Notes: generated from the letters alone by a model not told the origin. A DNA stretch of 64,000 bases from Massilia aurea (GCF_014200505.1 NZ_JACHBX010000005.1:62001-126000); one strand, 5' to 3'. Counted from the first letter of the stretch, positions 47,129 to 55,717 are shown. Numbers and translations are program-made.

Positions 47129-48166
47129 ATGATCAAAGTTGGCATCGTTGGCGGCACCGGATACACGGGCGTGGAATTGCTGCGGCTGTTGGCCGTGCAT
47201 CCGGATGTGCAACTGACGGCAATCACGTCGCGCAAGGAAGACGGCCTGCCGGTGGCCGACATGTTCCCGTCGCTGCGCGGCCGCGTCGACCTGGCGTTCT
47301 CGAGCCCTGATAAAGCCGATCTGAAAAGCTGCGATGTCGTGTTCTTCGCCACCCCGCACGGTGTGGCGATGGCGCAGGCGCCCGAGCTGCTGGCAGCCGG
47401 CGTGAAAGTGATCGACCTGGCGGCCGACTTCCGCCTGAAGGATCAGGCGACGTTCGAAAAATGGTACAAGATCGACCACACGGCGCCCGAGCTGCTCGAA
47501 GAAGCCGTGTATGGCCTGGCGGAGCTGAACCGCGACGCGATCAAGGGTGCGCGCCTGATCGCCAACCCGGGCTGCTACCCGACCACGATGCAGCTTGGCT
47601 ACTACCCGCTGCTCAAGGCCGGCATCATCGACGCGGGCAACCTGATCGCCGACTGCAAGTCGGGCGTCTCCGGCGCCGGTCGCAAGGCCGAGATCGCTAC
47701 GTTGTTCTCCGAGTCGAGCGACAACTTCAAGGCCTACGGTGTCAGTGGTCACCGCCACACGCCGGAAACGACGGCCCAGCTGGCACGCTTCACCGACCAG
47801 AAGGTCGGCCTGATCTTCACGCCGCACCTGGTGCCGATGATCCGCGGCATGCACGCGACGCTGTACGCGCGCCTGACGAAAGAGATCGACGATGCCGCGT
47901 TGCAGGCCCTGTTCGAAGATGAATATAAGGACAGCGAGTTCGTCGACGTGATGCCGTTCGGCTCGCACCCTGAGACGCGCTCGACCCGCGGCTCGAACGT
48001 GCTGCGCCTGGCGCTGCATCGCCCGGATGGCGGTGACACGGTTGTGATCCTGGTGGTGCAGGACAATCTGGTCAAGGGCGCATCGGGCCAGGCTGTGCAG
48101 TGCATGAACCTGATGTTCGGGTTGGATGAAGCGACTGGCCTCAAGCAGATCGCGCTGTTGCCGTAA
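47129..48166 (+). CDS. argC: N-acetyl-gamma-glutamyl-phosphate reductase
   Basis: NADPH-dependent reductase of the third step of arginine synthesis. The 345-residue protein has the GIVGGTGYTGVELLRLL nucleotide-binding start, the catalytic Cys in ANPGCYPTT and the SGVSGAGRK loop. A -10-like TTAAAAT lies near 47068. It is monocistronic, placed after rpsI in the order rplM-rpsI-argC-erpA that is usual for betaproteobacteria. Confidence 0.97.
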   Translation: MIKVGIVGGTGYTGVELLRLLAVHPDVQLTAITSRKEDGLPVADMFPSLRGRVDLAFSSPDKADLKSCDVVFFATPHGVAMAQAPELLAAGVKVIDLAADFRLKDQATFEKWYKIDHTAPELLEEAVYGLAELNRDAIKGARLIANPGCYPTTMQLGYYPLLKAGIIDAGNLIADCKSGVSGAGRKAEIATLFSESSDNFKAYGVSGHRHTPETTAQLARFTDQKVGLIFTPHLVPMIRGMHATLYARLTKEIDDAALQALFEDEYKDSEFVDVMPFGSHPETRSTRGSNVLRLALHRPDGGDTVVILVVQDNLVKGASGQAVQCMNLMFGLDEATGLKQIALLP

Positions 48167-48223
48167 CAAAGTAGTTCCTTGCATTGCGGCTGAATGGCCG
48201 CATATTTGAGGCTACCGCACAGG

Positions 48224-48349
48224 GTAGGGTGGGCGGCTATGCCGCCCACGCGGTGATCGTGATCGGCTTCGTTTTGTTTCTGCGTGATCTTGCTGTCAAC
48301 GATCCCCGCGTGGACGGCGCAGCCGACTCGGCGTCCCCGTCCACCCTAT
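48224..48349. repeat. REP-like repeats GTAGGGTGGGCGGC, inverted pair
   Basis: The copy at 48224-48252 (29 bases, GTAGGGTGGGCGGC-TAT-GCCGCCCACGCG) is a hairpin. A reverse copy at 48307-48349 carries an extra stretch of about 14 bases (GACTCGGCGTCCCC) between its arms. The pair lies in the 274-base gap between argC and erpA. Further copies occur at 49972 and 58811. Confidence 0.85.
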
Positions 48350-48357
48350 GTCTCATC

Positions 48358-48410
48358 CTGCCGACTTTCCCTGATGGTCGGCAGCATGAGTTCCCCCAAC
48401 CGTCTATAAT
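48358..48410 (+). promoter_or_regulatory. erpA promoter region with palindrome
   Basis: A perfect TATAAT at 48405-48410 lies 30 bases before the erpA ATG, with a poor -35. A perfect 7-base inverted repeat (CTGCCGA 48358-48364, TCGGCAG 48378-48384) abuts the -35 zone. It could be an operator for an iron-sulfur regulator or just an argC transcript hairpin. The half-sites do not match the IscR type 1 consensus well. Confidence 0.5.
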
Positions 48411-48440
48411 GGGCGGAGTTTGATTATCCAGGAGCATTCC

Positions 48441-48809
48441 ATGACCGCAGTCGCCGAAGTAGTAGATTTCGACACGATTCCCGTACCAATCAACTTCACC
48501 GACAGCGCGGCACAGAAAGTGGCCCAACTGATCGAAGAAGAAGGCAACCCCGACCTCAAGCTGCGCGTCTTCGTGCAGGGCGGCGGCTGCTCGGGCTTCC
48601 AGTATGGCTTCACCTTCGACGAGATCATCAACGACGATGATACGACGATGGAAAAAGCAGGCGTCCAGCTGTTGATCGACTCGATGAGCTACCAGTATCT
48701 GGTCGGCGCCGAGATCGATTACAAGGATGACCTCGAAGGCGCGCAGTTCGTGATCAAGAACCCGAACGCCACCTCGACCTGCGGTTGCGGTTCGTCGTTC
48801 TCGGCGTAA
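48441..48809 (+). CDS. erpA: Iron-sulfur cluster insertion protein ErpA
   Basis: A-type carrier that delivers [4Fe-4S] clusters to target enzymes, including those of isoprenoid synthesis. The 122-residue protein carries the three cluster-ligating Cys residues in GGGCSGFQYGF and STCGCGSSF. The ATG at 48441 follows AGGAG by 7 bases. It is monocistronic and convergent with anmK across a bidirectional terminator. Confidence 0.95.
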   Translation: MTAVAEVVDFDTIPVPINFTDSAAQKVAQLIEEEGNPDLKLRVFVQGGGCSGFQYGFTFDEIINDDDTTMEKAGVQLLIDSMSYQYLVGAEIDYKDDLEGAQFVIKNPNATSTCGCGSSFSA

Positions 48810-48840
48810 GCAGAGCAGCGTGACCCGGCAAGTGCCGGGG

Positions 48841-48871
48841 AAAAAAAAGCCCGCGTCAAGCGGGCTTTTTT
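48841..48871. terminator. Bidirectional terminator between erpA and anmK
   Basis: GCCCGC and GCGGGC form a stem with loop GTCAA, with eight A residues before and six T residues after. A second small hairpin (CCCGGCA/TGCCGGG, 48824-48839) precedes it. Confidence 0.9.
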
Positions 48872-48875
48872 GCGT

Positions 48876-49967
48876 TCACGCCGGGTACAGCGCACCGAGG
48901 ACGCGCAGGCCGCGTGCGCCCGTGACAGCAGGCAGATTACCCGGTTCGCGCTGCGTGAAGCGCCAGCCCAGCCAGGCGAACGCCAGCGCCTCGACCCGGT
49001 TGGGCGCCACGTTTAGTTCGGCCGTTGACGCTACCATCACGCCATCGAGCTCGACGCTGATGGCACGCAGCAGCGCGCCGTTATAGGCGCCGCCACCGCA
49101 TATATATACTGCATCCGGCGCGATGCCCTCATCGCGGATGGCGCGTGCGATCGTCACGGCCGTCAGGCGCGTGAGCGTGGCCTGGACATCGGCCGGGGCA
49201 ACATCGTGGAAAGCGGCCAGTCTGGCATCGAGCCAGGCGGCATGGAACAGGTCGCGCCCCGTGCTCTTGGGTGCTGGCAGCGCAAAGTATGGCTCATCGA
49301 GCAACGCTGCCAGCAATGGCCGGTGCACGGTCCCGCTCGCTGCCCAGGCGCCATCCTCGTCATAGGCGCGGCCCTGGTGACGCGCAATCCACAGATCCAT
49401 CAAGACATTGCCCGGACCGGTATCGAAGCCCGTCACGCGCCCGTCGCCATGCAGCACGCTGATATTGCCGATGCCGCCGATATTCACGACCACGCGCGCG
49501 GTGCCCGGCGCGCCGAACGCAGCCGCATGAAATGCCGGCACCAGTGGCGCACCCTGGCCACCGGCAGCGACGTCGCGGCTGCGAAAGTCGGCGATCACGT
49601 CCAGGCCGGTCAGTTCAGCCAGCAGCGCCGGATTGTTGGTCTGGCGCGTGAAGCCCAGTTCGGGACGATGGCGGATCGTTTGGCCATGCACGGCCACGGC
49701 AGCGACCTTGCCGGGGCTGGATGGCAACAGTGCGCGCACGCAATCGGCGTAGGCCAGCGCCAGCGCATTGGCGGCCAGCGCCTCGCGCTCGAGCTCGTTG
49801 TGGCTGGCCGCCTGCAGCGCCATCAGCTCATCGCGCAAGTCGGCAGGGAAGGGCGTGAACGCGGCTGCAATCGTGCGGATCGCGCCTTGCGAAAAGTCGG
49901 CCAGCACGCCATCGACGCCGTCGAGGCTGGTGCCAGACATCAGGCCAATGAACAGATTGGTTGTCAT
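48876..49967 (-). CDS. anmK: Anhydro-N-acetylmuramic acid kinase
   Basis: Phosphorylates and opens 1,6-anhydro-MurNAc from recycled peptidoglycan to MurNAc-6-P. From the ATG at 49967 (MTTNLFIGLMSGTSLDGVD) it has 363 residues, the family length, with the ASKHA motifs GLMSGTSLDG, NIGGIGNIS and CGGGAYN. Oddly, no Shine-Dalgarno precedes this ATG: a 29-base REP-like repeat occupies bases -5 to -33. A GTG at 50048 in the same frame has GGAGGG 11 bases upstream and would add 27 residues read through the repeat. The canonical start is favoured by family length. Confidence 0.92.
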   Translation of the reverse strand: MTTNLFIGLMSGTSLDGVDGVLADFSQGAIRTIAAAFTPFPADLRDELMALQAASHNELEREALAANALALAYADCVRALLPSSPGKVAAVAVHGQTIRHRPELGFTRQTNNPALLAELTGLDVIADFRSRDVAAGGQGAPLVPAFHAAAFGAPGTARVVVNIGGIGNISVLHGDGRVTGFDTGPGNVLMDLWIARHQGRAYDEDGAWAASGTVHRPLLAALLDEPYFALPAPKSTGRDLFHAAWLDARLAAFHDVAPADVQATLTRLTAVTIARAIRDEGIAPDAVYICGGGAYNGALLRAISVELDGVMVASTAELNVAPNRVEALAFAWLGWRFTQREPGNLPAVTGARGLRVLGALYPA

Positions 49968-49971
49968 ATGC

Positions 49972-50000
49972 GTAGGGTGGACGGCTGCGCCGTCCACGCG
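49972..50000. repeat. REP-like repeat in the anmK leader
   Basis: A perfect-armed copy (GTAGGGTGGACGGC-TGC-GCCGTCCACGCG) of the family seen at 48224 and 58811. It lies 5-33 bases upstream of the anmK ATG, so the transcript would fold a hairpin where the ribosome binds. Confidence 0.85.
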
Positions 50001-50014
50001 GTGATGGTTGGCTG

Positions 50015-50042
50015 AAAATCTGTCGCACAGCTGCTCGACAGA
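50015..50042 (-). terminator. Second terminator-like hairpin before anmK
   Basis: On the minus strand TCTGTCG and CGACAGA pair around ten bases and are followed by TTTT (AAAA at 50015-50018). With the hairpin at 50053-50089 it forms a tandem stop after the M23 gene. Confidence 0.55.
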
Positions 50043-50052
50043 GGCCACAAAG

Positions 50053-50089
50053 CAAAACGCCCTCCGGCATCGAGATGCAGCGGAGGGCG
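50053..50089 (-). terminator. Terminator of the M23 peptidase gene
   Basis: A perfect 9-base stem (CGCCCTCCG/CGGAGGGCG, arms at 50081-50089 and 50058-50066), followed on the minus strand by TTTTGCTTT, 22 bases past the stop. Confidence 0.8.
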
Positions 50090-50111
50090 TCGGGACAGGG
50101 GTGAAGCTGTC

Positions 50112-51476
50112 TTAGCGGGCGGCCATGGCCGAACCGCTTGGACCCAGCAGCGAGAAGCGATGATTCATCTCGGCTGCAGCCATGCGGAAACGTGCCAGCT
50201 CAGCCTGGTTCAGCGGTTGCTGTGCCAGCGACTTGTACTGGTTTGGATCCTTGGCCACGCCTGCAACACGGAATTCGTAGTGCAGGTGCGCGCCGGTCGA
50301 CCAGCCGGTCGAGCCGACGTAGCCGATGACCTGGCCCTGGTTGATCTTGGCGCCCTTGCGCATACCTGGCGCGATACGGCTCATGTGCGCATAGGCGGTG
50401 CTGTACGCCGACCAGTGCTTGAGCACGACCATATTGCCGTAGCCATTGCCGTTGCCGGCGAAGTCGACGGTAGCATCAGCCACGGCGCGGATCGGGGTGC
50501 CGGTCGATGCTGCGTAATCGACGCCCTTGTGCGCTTTCCATTTGCCCAACAGCGGGTGCACGCGCATCGAGAAGCCCGACGAAATACGCGAATACTCGAG
50601 TGGGGACTTCAGGAAGGCTTTCTTGAGTGCTTTGCCGTCCAGGGTGTAATAGCCGCCCTGTTTGGTGATCGGGTCTTCGTACCAGACCGACTGGTACGCC
50701 ACGCCACGGTTGACGAACTCGCCAGCCAGGATGCGGCCGGTCTTGACTTGTTCGCCGTCGAGCCAGAAGGTCTCGTAGACCACATTGAAGCGGTCGCCGC
50801 GCTTGACGTCGTTGCGGAAGTCGATATCGGTCGAGAACATCTCGATGATCTGGCCGACGATCGAATCGGGCAGGCTGCCGCCGTCGACGTTGGAGTCGGT
50901 GGCTGCATACAGCGACGATGCGATGTCGCGCGAGCGCATCTCGACGCGACGCTCGAGCTTTGCCGGCGCTTCGAGGGCGACAAAAGCTTCGCCCTTGCGC
51001 TCGACACTGATCGTGCGTGCGTCGCCATTCTTGCCATCGATGACGGTAGCGCGCATCGACAGCAGCAGGCCATTTTCATCGGTCTCGGCCTGAATGCGCT
51101 TGCCGGTCTGGAGCGACAGCAGGCGACGTGCCAGCTTGTCGGAACGAACGAATTTCTGTGCCTGTGCATCTTCGATGCCAAGGCGGGTGAAGAGCGAGCC
51201 GAGCGAATCGCCGCGGCGGATGCGTTCTTCGTGGATGAATTGCTGCTCGTCTTGCTGGAGCGCGGCGATCTGGGATGCCAGATTTGGCAGTTCCAGGTTC
51301 GTCGCGACCAAGGTCACGGGCAGGTCGGAAGGATCGCTGGCGATCGGGGCGACACCTACTGCGCCAAAGGCGCACATACTGAGGAAGACGGCGCCGGCGC
51401 TCAAAACGCGGGCTTTGCGGGTCTTCGGCACCAGCTGCAGCAGTGTCTGACGGGTAATTTTCTGTATAGGGTTCAT
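50112..51476 (-). CDS. M23 family metallopeptidase (LytM-type)
   Basis: A 454-residue periplasmic peptidoglycan endopeptidase. A membrane-anchor or signal segment (about 20-42, ARVLSAGAVFLSMCAFGAVG) is followed by an OapA/LysM-like region (RRGDSLGSLFTRLGI), a Csd3-type middle domain and the LytM domain. Its zinc ligands are His and Asp in HKGVDYA and His in HLHYEF, so it is probably active. It cleaves cross-links during growth. The ATG at 51476 (MNPIQKITRQ) is preferred over one 33 bases upstream. It is divergent from tyrS, as in many betaproteobacteria. Confidence 0.92.
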   Translation of the reverse strand: MNPIQKITRQTLLQLVPKTRKARVLSAGAVFLSMCAFGAVGVAPIASDPSDLPVTLVATNLELPNLASQIAALQQDEQQFIHEERIRRGDSLGSLFTRLGIEDAQAQKFVRSDKLARRLLSLQTGKRIQAETDENGLLLSMRATVIDGKNGDARTISVERKGEAFVALEAPAKLERRVEMRSRDIASSLYAATDSNVDGGSLPDSIVGQIIEMFSTDIDFRNDVKRGDRFNVVYETFWLDGEQVKTGRILAGEFVNRGVAYQSVWYEDPITKQGGYYTLDGKALKKAFLKSPLEYSRISSGFSMRVHPLLGKWKAHKGVDYAASTGTPIRAVADATVDFAGNGNGYGNMVVLKHWSAYSTAYAHMSRIAPGMRKGAKINQGQVIGYVGSTGWSTGAHLHYEFRVAGVAKDPNQYKSLAQQPLNQAELARFRMAAAEMNHRFSLLGPSGSAMAAR

Positions 51477-51623
51477 GCAATCAGTTAAAATTTGCGGCTG
51501 AACTTTCAAGGGCCATGTTCATGACGTTTAACAAAGTTTTCTTTGGGAAACGAAAACAGGATCGTGAATTATACCAAAAGATGTGGTCCTACAACCGTTT
51601 TAGCCAATTTCCTACACGAATTT

Positions 51624-52886
51624 ATGACCTCAACAGCAGTTCCTGGCGGCAATTCCATGGTAAATGCGCCTATGCGCCTTCCTCTGACTGACCGCGTTCT
51701 CGAGTCCCTCGCCATAGCGAAAAGGGGTGTCGACGAGTTGCTGGTCGAGGCCGATTTTGCGCAAAAACTGGCGCGGTCGGAGCAAACCGGCACACCGCTG
51801 CGCATCAAACTGGGTCTGGACCCGACGGCGCCAGACCTGCATCTGGGTCACACCGTGGTGCTGAACAAGTTGCGTCAATTGCAAGATCTGGGTCACCAGG
51901 TGATCTTCTTGATCGGTGACTTCACGTCGATGATTGGCGACCCGTCGGGGCGCAACGCCACCCGGCCGCCGCTGACGCGCGAGCAGGTCGAAGAAAACGC
52001 GATGACGTACTTCCGTCAGGCATCGCTGGTGCTGGACGCCGGCCGCACTGAGATGCGCTACAACTCGGAGTGGTGCGATCCGCTCGGCGCGCGTGGCATG
52101 ATTCAGCTGGCGTCACGCTATACCGTAGCGCGCATGATGGAGCGCGACGATTTCACCAAGCGCTACAAGAGTGGGACACCGATCGCCGTGCATGAGTTCC
52201 TGTATCCGCTGATGCAGGGCTACGATTCGGTCGCATTGAAGTCCGACCTTGAGCTGGGTGGAACGGACCAGAAATTCAACTTGCTGGTTGGCCGCGAACT
52301 GCAGAAGGACTACGGCCAGGAGCCGCAGTGCATCCTGACCATGCCACTGCTCGAAGGCCTGGACGGCGTCGAGAAGATGTCCAAGTCGAAAAACAACTAC
52401 ATCGGCATCACCGAAGCACCGAACACCATGTTCGGCAAGCTGATGAGCATTTCGGACGACATGATGTGGAAGTACTTCAATTTGCTGTCGTTCCGCTCGC
52501 TGGACGACATCGCCCAATTGAAGGCAACGATCGACGGCGGCGCCAACCCGCGCGACGCCAAGGTGGCGCTGGGCAAGGAGATCGTGACGCGCTTCCACTC
52601 GGCCCAGGCAGCCGACGATGCGCTGGCTGACTTCGTCAACCGTTCCACGGGTGGCATTCCCGACGACGTGCCGGAAGTGGCGCTCTCGGGCGCCCCGATG
52701 GGCGTGGCGCAATTGCTCAAGCAAGCTGGCCTGTGCGCATCGACGTCCGAAGCCATGCGCATGGTCGACCAGGGCGGCGTGCGCATCGACGGCGCCGTCG
52801 TGGCCGATAAAGGGTTGCAGGTGGCTGCCGGCACGCTCGTCGTGCAAGTGGGCAAGCGCAAGTTCGCGCGCGTGACGCTGGCATGA
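51624..52886 (+). CDS. tyrS: Tyrosyl-tRNA synthetase
   Basis: Class I synthetase for tRNA-Tyr, about 420 residues. The HIGH-like signature is HLGHT in TAPDLHLGHTVVLNKLRQL, the KMSKS loop is VEKMSKSKNNY, and a C-terminal S4 RNA-binding domain ends the protein. The start is ambiguous: ATG at 51624 (MTSTAVPGGNS) or 51657 (MVNAPMRLPL), with no strong ribosome-binding site before either; a start at 51543 looks too long. The stop overlaps dtd by 4 bases (ATGA). Confidence 0.96.
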   Translation: MTSTAVPGGNSMVNAPMRLPLTDRVLESLAIAKRGVDELLVEADFAQKLARSEQTGTPLRIKLGLDPTAPDLHLGHTVVLNKLRQLQDLGHQVIFLIGDFTSMIGDPSGRNATRPPLTREQVEENAMTYFRQASLVLDAGRTEMRYNSEWCDPLGARGMIQLASRYTVARMMERDDFTKRYKSGTPIAVHEFLYPLMQGYDSVALKSDLELGGTDQKFNLLVGRELQKDYGQEPQCILTMPLLEGLDGVEKMSKSKNNYIGITEAPNTMFGKLMSISDDMMWKYFNLLSFRSLDDIAQLKATIDGGANPRDAKVALGKEIVTRFHSAQAADDALADFVNRSTGGIPDDVPEVALSGAPMGVAQLLKQAGLCASTSEAMRMVDQGGVRIDGAVVADKGLQVAAGTLVVQVGKRKFARVTLA

Positions 52887-53341
52887 TTGGCCTGCTGCAA
52901 CGCGTGAGCGAAGCGGCAGTGCGCGTCGACGGCGCGACCGTCGGCGCCATCGGTCCGGGCCTCTTGGTATTGCTGTGCGCCGAAAAGGGTGACACCGAGC
53001 GCGAAGCCGACCTGTTGCTGACCAAAATGCTCGGTTACCGCGTCTTTTCGGACGAGGCCGGCAAGATGAACCGCAGCCTGGCCGACGTCAATGGCGGCCT
53101 GCTCCTGGTGCCGCAATTTACGCTCGCGGCCGACACCAAATCTGGCACGCGGCCATCGTTCACGCCGGCAGCAGCGCCGGAAGACGGCCGGCGCCTGTTC
53201 GACCACGTGGTGCGCCAGGCCCGCACGCGTCACGCCCAGGTGGAAACCGGCGTGTTCGGCGCCGACATGAAGGTGTCGCTCATCAACGACGGGCCGGTGA
53301 CATTCTGGCTGCGCGTTGATCCGGTCGTAGCAACGCGCTGA
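52883..53341 (+). CDS. dtd: D-aminoacyl-tRNA deacylase
   Basis: Hydrolyses D-amino acids such as D-Tyr from tRNA, which fits its overlap with tyrS. The 152-residue protein starts MIGLLQRVSEAAVRVDG. It has QFTLAADTKSGTRPSF and the Gly-cisPro motif in NDGPVTFWLRV. The usual Ser before QFTL is Pro here, a change outside the catalytic Gly-cisPro pair. It is translationally coupled to tyrS. Confidence 0.96.
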   Translation: MIGLLQRVSEAAVRVDGATVGAIGPGLLVLLCAEKGDTEREADLLLTKMLGYRVFSDEAGKMNRSLADVNGGLLLVPQFTLAADTKSGTRPSFTPAAAPEDGRRLFDHVVRQARTRHAQVETGVFGADMKVSLINDGPVTFWLRVDPVVATR

Positions 53342-53387
53342 AACCCCGGCTGGCTCCAGGTGTCAAACCCAGTAGCCGGGAGGAATC

Positions 53388-54053
53388 ATGCGCATTTGGA
53401 GCAATTCGTTTACCAACGGGGCCGCCATGCCCGCCGCCTGCGCGTTTGCCGTGGGCGACTCTGCCGCCCACGTCAGGCTGTCGAGCAACCGCAACCCGCA
53501 TATCGCCTGGGCCGACGTACCGAACGGCACCGAATCGCTGGTGCTGGTCTGCCACGACCCCGACGTCCCGCGCGATGGCCGCCGCGTCAATGTCGACGGC
53601 TGCACGGTGCCGCTGACGGCGCCACGCATCCACTTCTTCCACTGGACGCTGGCCGATATCCCCGTATGCCTCACGGCGCTGGCCGAGGGCAGGTTCTCCA
53701 ACCGCGTCACGCCGCACGGCAAACCGGGTCCGCTGGTGCCGTTCACCATCAAGAACGGCACCGAGCACCAATTGCGCCATGGCCTCAATGACTATACCGA
53801 CTGGTTTGCCGGCGCCCCCGGCATGGCCGGCGAATTCTATGGCTATGACGGCCCGTGCCCGCCCTGGAACGACGAGCGCGTGCACCACTATGTCTTTACC
53901 CTGTATGCGCTCGATATGCCGCGTCTCCCGCTCACGGGCCGCTTCACAGGGCTGGAAGCCCGCATGGCCATCTACGGGCACATCCTCGATGAGGCGTGCA
54001 TCTTCGGCACCTATGCACTCAATCCCCACGCCGTCGCCGATCTGCCAAAATAG
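53388..54053 (+). CDS. YbhB/YbcL family Raf-kinase-inhibitor-like protein
   Basis: A 221-residue PEBP-fold protein with the ligand-pocket motifs CHDPDVPRDGRRVN and HFFHWTLADIP and a GEFYGYDGPCPPWNDERVHHY loop. No signal peptide is seen, so it is cytoplasmic. Bacterial members bind small phospho- or phospholipid-type ligands, but no physiological role is established. A GGGAGGA ribosome-binding site supports the ATG. It is followed by the histidine phosphatase gene 42 bases later. Confidence 0.88.
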   Translation: MRIWSNSFTNGAAMPAACAFAVGDSAAHVRLSSNRNPHIAWADVPNGTESLVLVCHDPDVPRDGRRVNVDGCTVPLTAPRIHFFHWTLADIPVCLTALAEGRFSNRVTPHGKPGPLVPFTIKNGTEHQLRHGLNDYTDWFAGAPGMAGEFYGYDGPCPPWNDERVHHYVFTLYALDMPRLPLTGRFTGLEARMAIYGHILDEACIFGTYALNPHAVADLPK

Positions 54054-54095
54054 CGCTTCCATCCGATTGCCCCGAGGTTCGGGCACAAGAACCTC

Positions 54096-54770
54096 ATGAC
54101 CCTGACCACGGCGCCCCAGGGCGCGACCACGATCCTGCTCATCCGCCACGGCGAAACCGCCTGGAATGCCGAACGCCGGCTGCAGGGCCATCTCGATATC
54201 CCGCTCAATGCCGAAGGCGAGCGCCAGGCGGCGCTGCTTGGCGCGGCACTGGCCGGCGAAGCCATCGACCACGTGCTGTCCAGCGACCTGGGCCGTGCCC
54301 GGCAAACCGCCGAAGCGATCCTGTGCGTGCGCGGCGCAACGACGGCGTTGCAGGTCGATCCCCAATTGCGAGAACGCTGCTACGGCGGCTTCGAAGGCTT
54401 GCTCTATAGTGAGATCGCGGCCCGCTATCCGGCGGACTTTGCCGCCTGGCAGGCGCGCAATGTCGACGCAACGCTGCCACCGGGCAAAAACCAGGGTGAA
54501 TCGTTCCGCGCCTTTTTCGACCGCGTCACGACAGCAATCGTGGCCCACGCCGCCCGCCATTCGGGGCAGACGCTCGCGCTGGTGGCGCACGGTGGCGTGC
54601 TCGAGTGCGCCTACCGGGCCGCGCTGGGCCTGGCCCTGGACACCCCGCGCGACTTCAAGGTGCACAACGCCAGCATCAACCGTTTTGCGGTCGAGCAGGG
54701 CAAGCTGCGCCTGCTTAGCTGGGGCGAAGTCGAGCATCTGCGGCAAGTGGCCCTGGACGATTTGCCGTAA
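54096..54770 (+). CDS. Histidine phosphatase family protein
   Basis: A 224-residue phosphoglycerate-mutase-like phosphatase. The phospho-acceptor His lies in LLIRHGETAWN, RERCYGGFEG carries conserved phosphate-binding residues, and the second catalytic His is in VAHGGVLECAYRAAL. It is GpmB/CobC-like, and cobalamin-pathway or general phosphatase roles cannot be separated by sequence. It is followed by the TA pair on the same strand. Confidence 0.9.
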   Translation: MTLTTAPQGATTILLIRHGETAWNAERRLQGHLDIPLNAEGERQAALLGAALAGEAIDHVLSSDLGRARQTAEAILCVRGATTALQVDPQLRERCYGGFEGLLYSEIAARYPADFAAWQARNVDATLPPGKNQGESFRAFFDRVTTAIVAHAARHSGQTLALVAHGGVLECAYRAALGLALDTPRDFKVHNASINRFAVEQGKLRLLSWGEVEHLRQVALDDLP

Positions 54771-54882
54771 TGTCATTCGTCGAGCCGCCCTGTCTGCATC
54801 GGTTGGGACCCAGGCCGACGACACCTCGCTGCAATTGCGCTACACTCACCCTACGATCGAATTGCGTAGCGGGAGGTGCAAG

Positions 54883-55074
54883 ATGAGCGAGGCGATGTAT
54901 CGCAGCAAGCGCAAGGAGCCGGCTGTGCCAGAGCCGCCGTTGACGCCTGTGGAAGCTGCCCGGCAACGCCGTCTGGCTGCGCTGAAGATGGCGGCAGGGC
55001 TGTGGAAAGACCGCACTGACACAGTGAAAGATGGTGTTCAAGCGCAAGAGCAACTAAGAAACGAATGGCGTTGA
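54883..55074 (+). CDS. Putative antitoxin of a PIN-toxin TA pair
   Basis: A 63-residue highly charged protein beginning MSEAMYRSKRKEPAVPEPPL, with a predicted helix over AARQRRLAALKMAAGLW. It resembles no antitoxin family I can name. The start at 54883 has a strong GGGAGG ribosome-binding site 7 bases upstream. Its stop overlaps the PIN toxin start by 10 bases, the classic antitoxin-first arrangement, which is the main basis of the call. Confidence 0.75.
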   Translation: MSEAMYRSKRKEPAVPEPPLTPVEAARQRRLAALKMAAGLWKDRTDTVKDGVQAQEQLRNEWR

Positions 55075-55532
55075 TTTTATTCGACACCAATATCTTCATC
55101 GACATGCTCAACGGCGTTCACGAAGCCGCAACCGAGCTTGGGAGGTACGATTTTCCGGCCATCAGCACAATTACATACATGGAATTGCGCGTTGGCCAAA
55201 TTGCTCGCCCCCATGAGGTACCGATCCTCGACGCATTGCTCGCAGAATTCACAGTACTACCGCTGGATCCGCAAATTACCGAGCTTGCCATCGACATCCG
55301 CGGCAATAGCCTCATCAGCGGTCCCAAAGTAAAACTTCCGGATGCAATCATTGGCGGCACCGCCGCTGCCTATGGCATGCCGATCGTCACACGAAATCCA
55401 ACGGATTTTTCGTGGTCGGGTATCGTCGTTCACATTCCATACGACTATGACTCGGCAACTGGCCAAGTCACCAACGTGCGCCCGGCATTCACCGATTTCA
55501 AACCTCGTCCCACGCTCACGCGCATCCGCTGA
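55065..55532 (+). CDS. PIN-domain toxin (VapC-like ribonuclease)
   Basis: A 155-residue PIN-fold protein with the full acidic set: Asp7 in LFDTNIFID, Glu40 in TYMELRVG, Asp93 in KLPDAIIGG, and Asn111/Asp114 in TRNPTDF. VapC toxins cleave tRNA or rRNA and are neutralised by the adjacent antitoxin. It overlaps the 63-residue gene by 10 bases. The locus is visibly less GC-rich than the flanking genes, suggesting acquisition. The C-terminal 30 residues extend beyond the PIN fold. Confidence 0.88.
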   Translation: MALILFDTNIFIDMLNGVHEAATELGRYDFPAISTITYMELRVGQIARPHEVPILDALLAEFTVLPLDPQITELAIDIRGNSLISGPKVKLPDAIIGGTAAAYGMPIVTRNPTDFSWSGIVVHIPYDYDSATGQVTNVRPAFTDFKPRPTLTRIR

Positions 55533-55717
55533 CGCGTTTTGTATCCACGATCCGCCTCTGCATTGCCTATGAGCGATGACGCTGCAACGTCAATCACTGA
55601 GCGCGGTGCGACCCAGGCGAAAGCTAATTAGCACAACTTGCCAATATCGCACACACAACAATTTGAAAAATTGTGCTGATAAATTGAGCAGCGCTTGAGG
55701 TAAAATAGCAGGTTCCC

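Noticed and set aside
54166..55074. A 302-codon frame running across the histidine phosphatase into the antitoxin
   Set aside because: The first three quarters are an out-of-frame shadow of the phosphatase; only the last 63 codons, with their own ribosome-binding site, are real.
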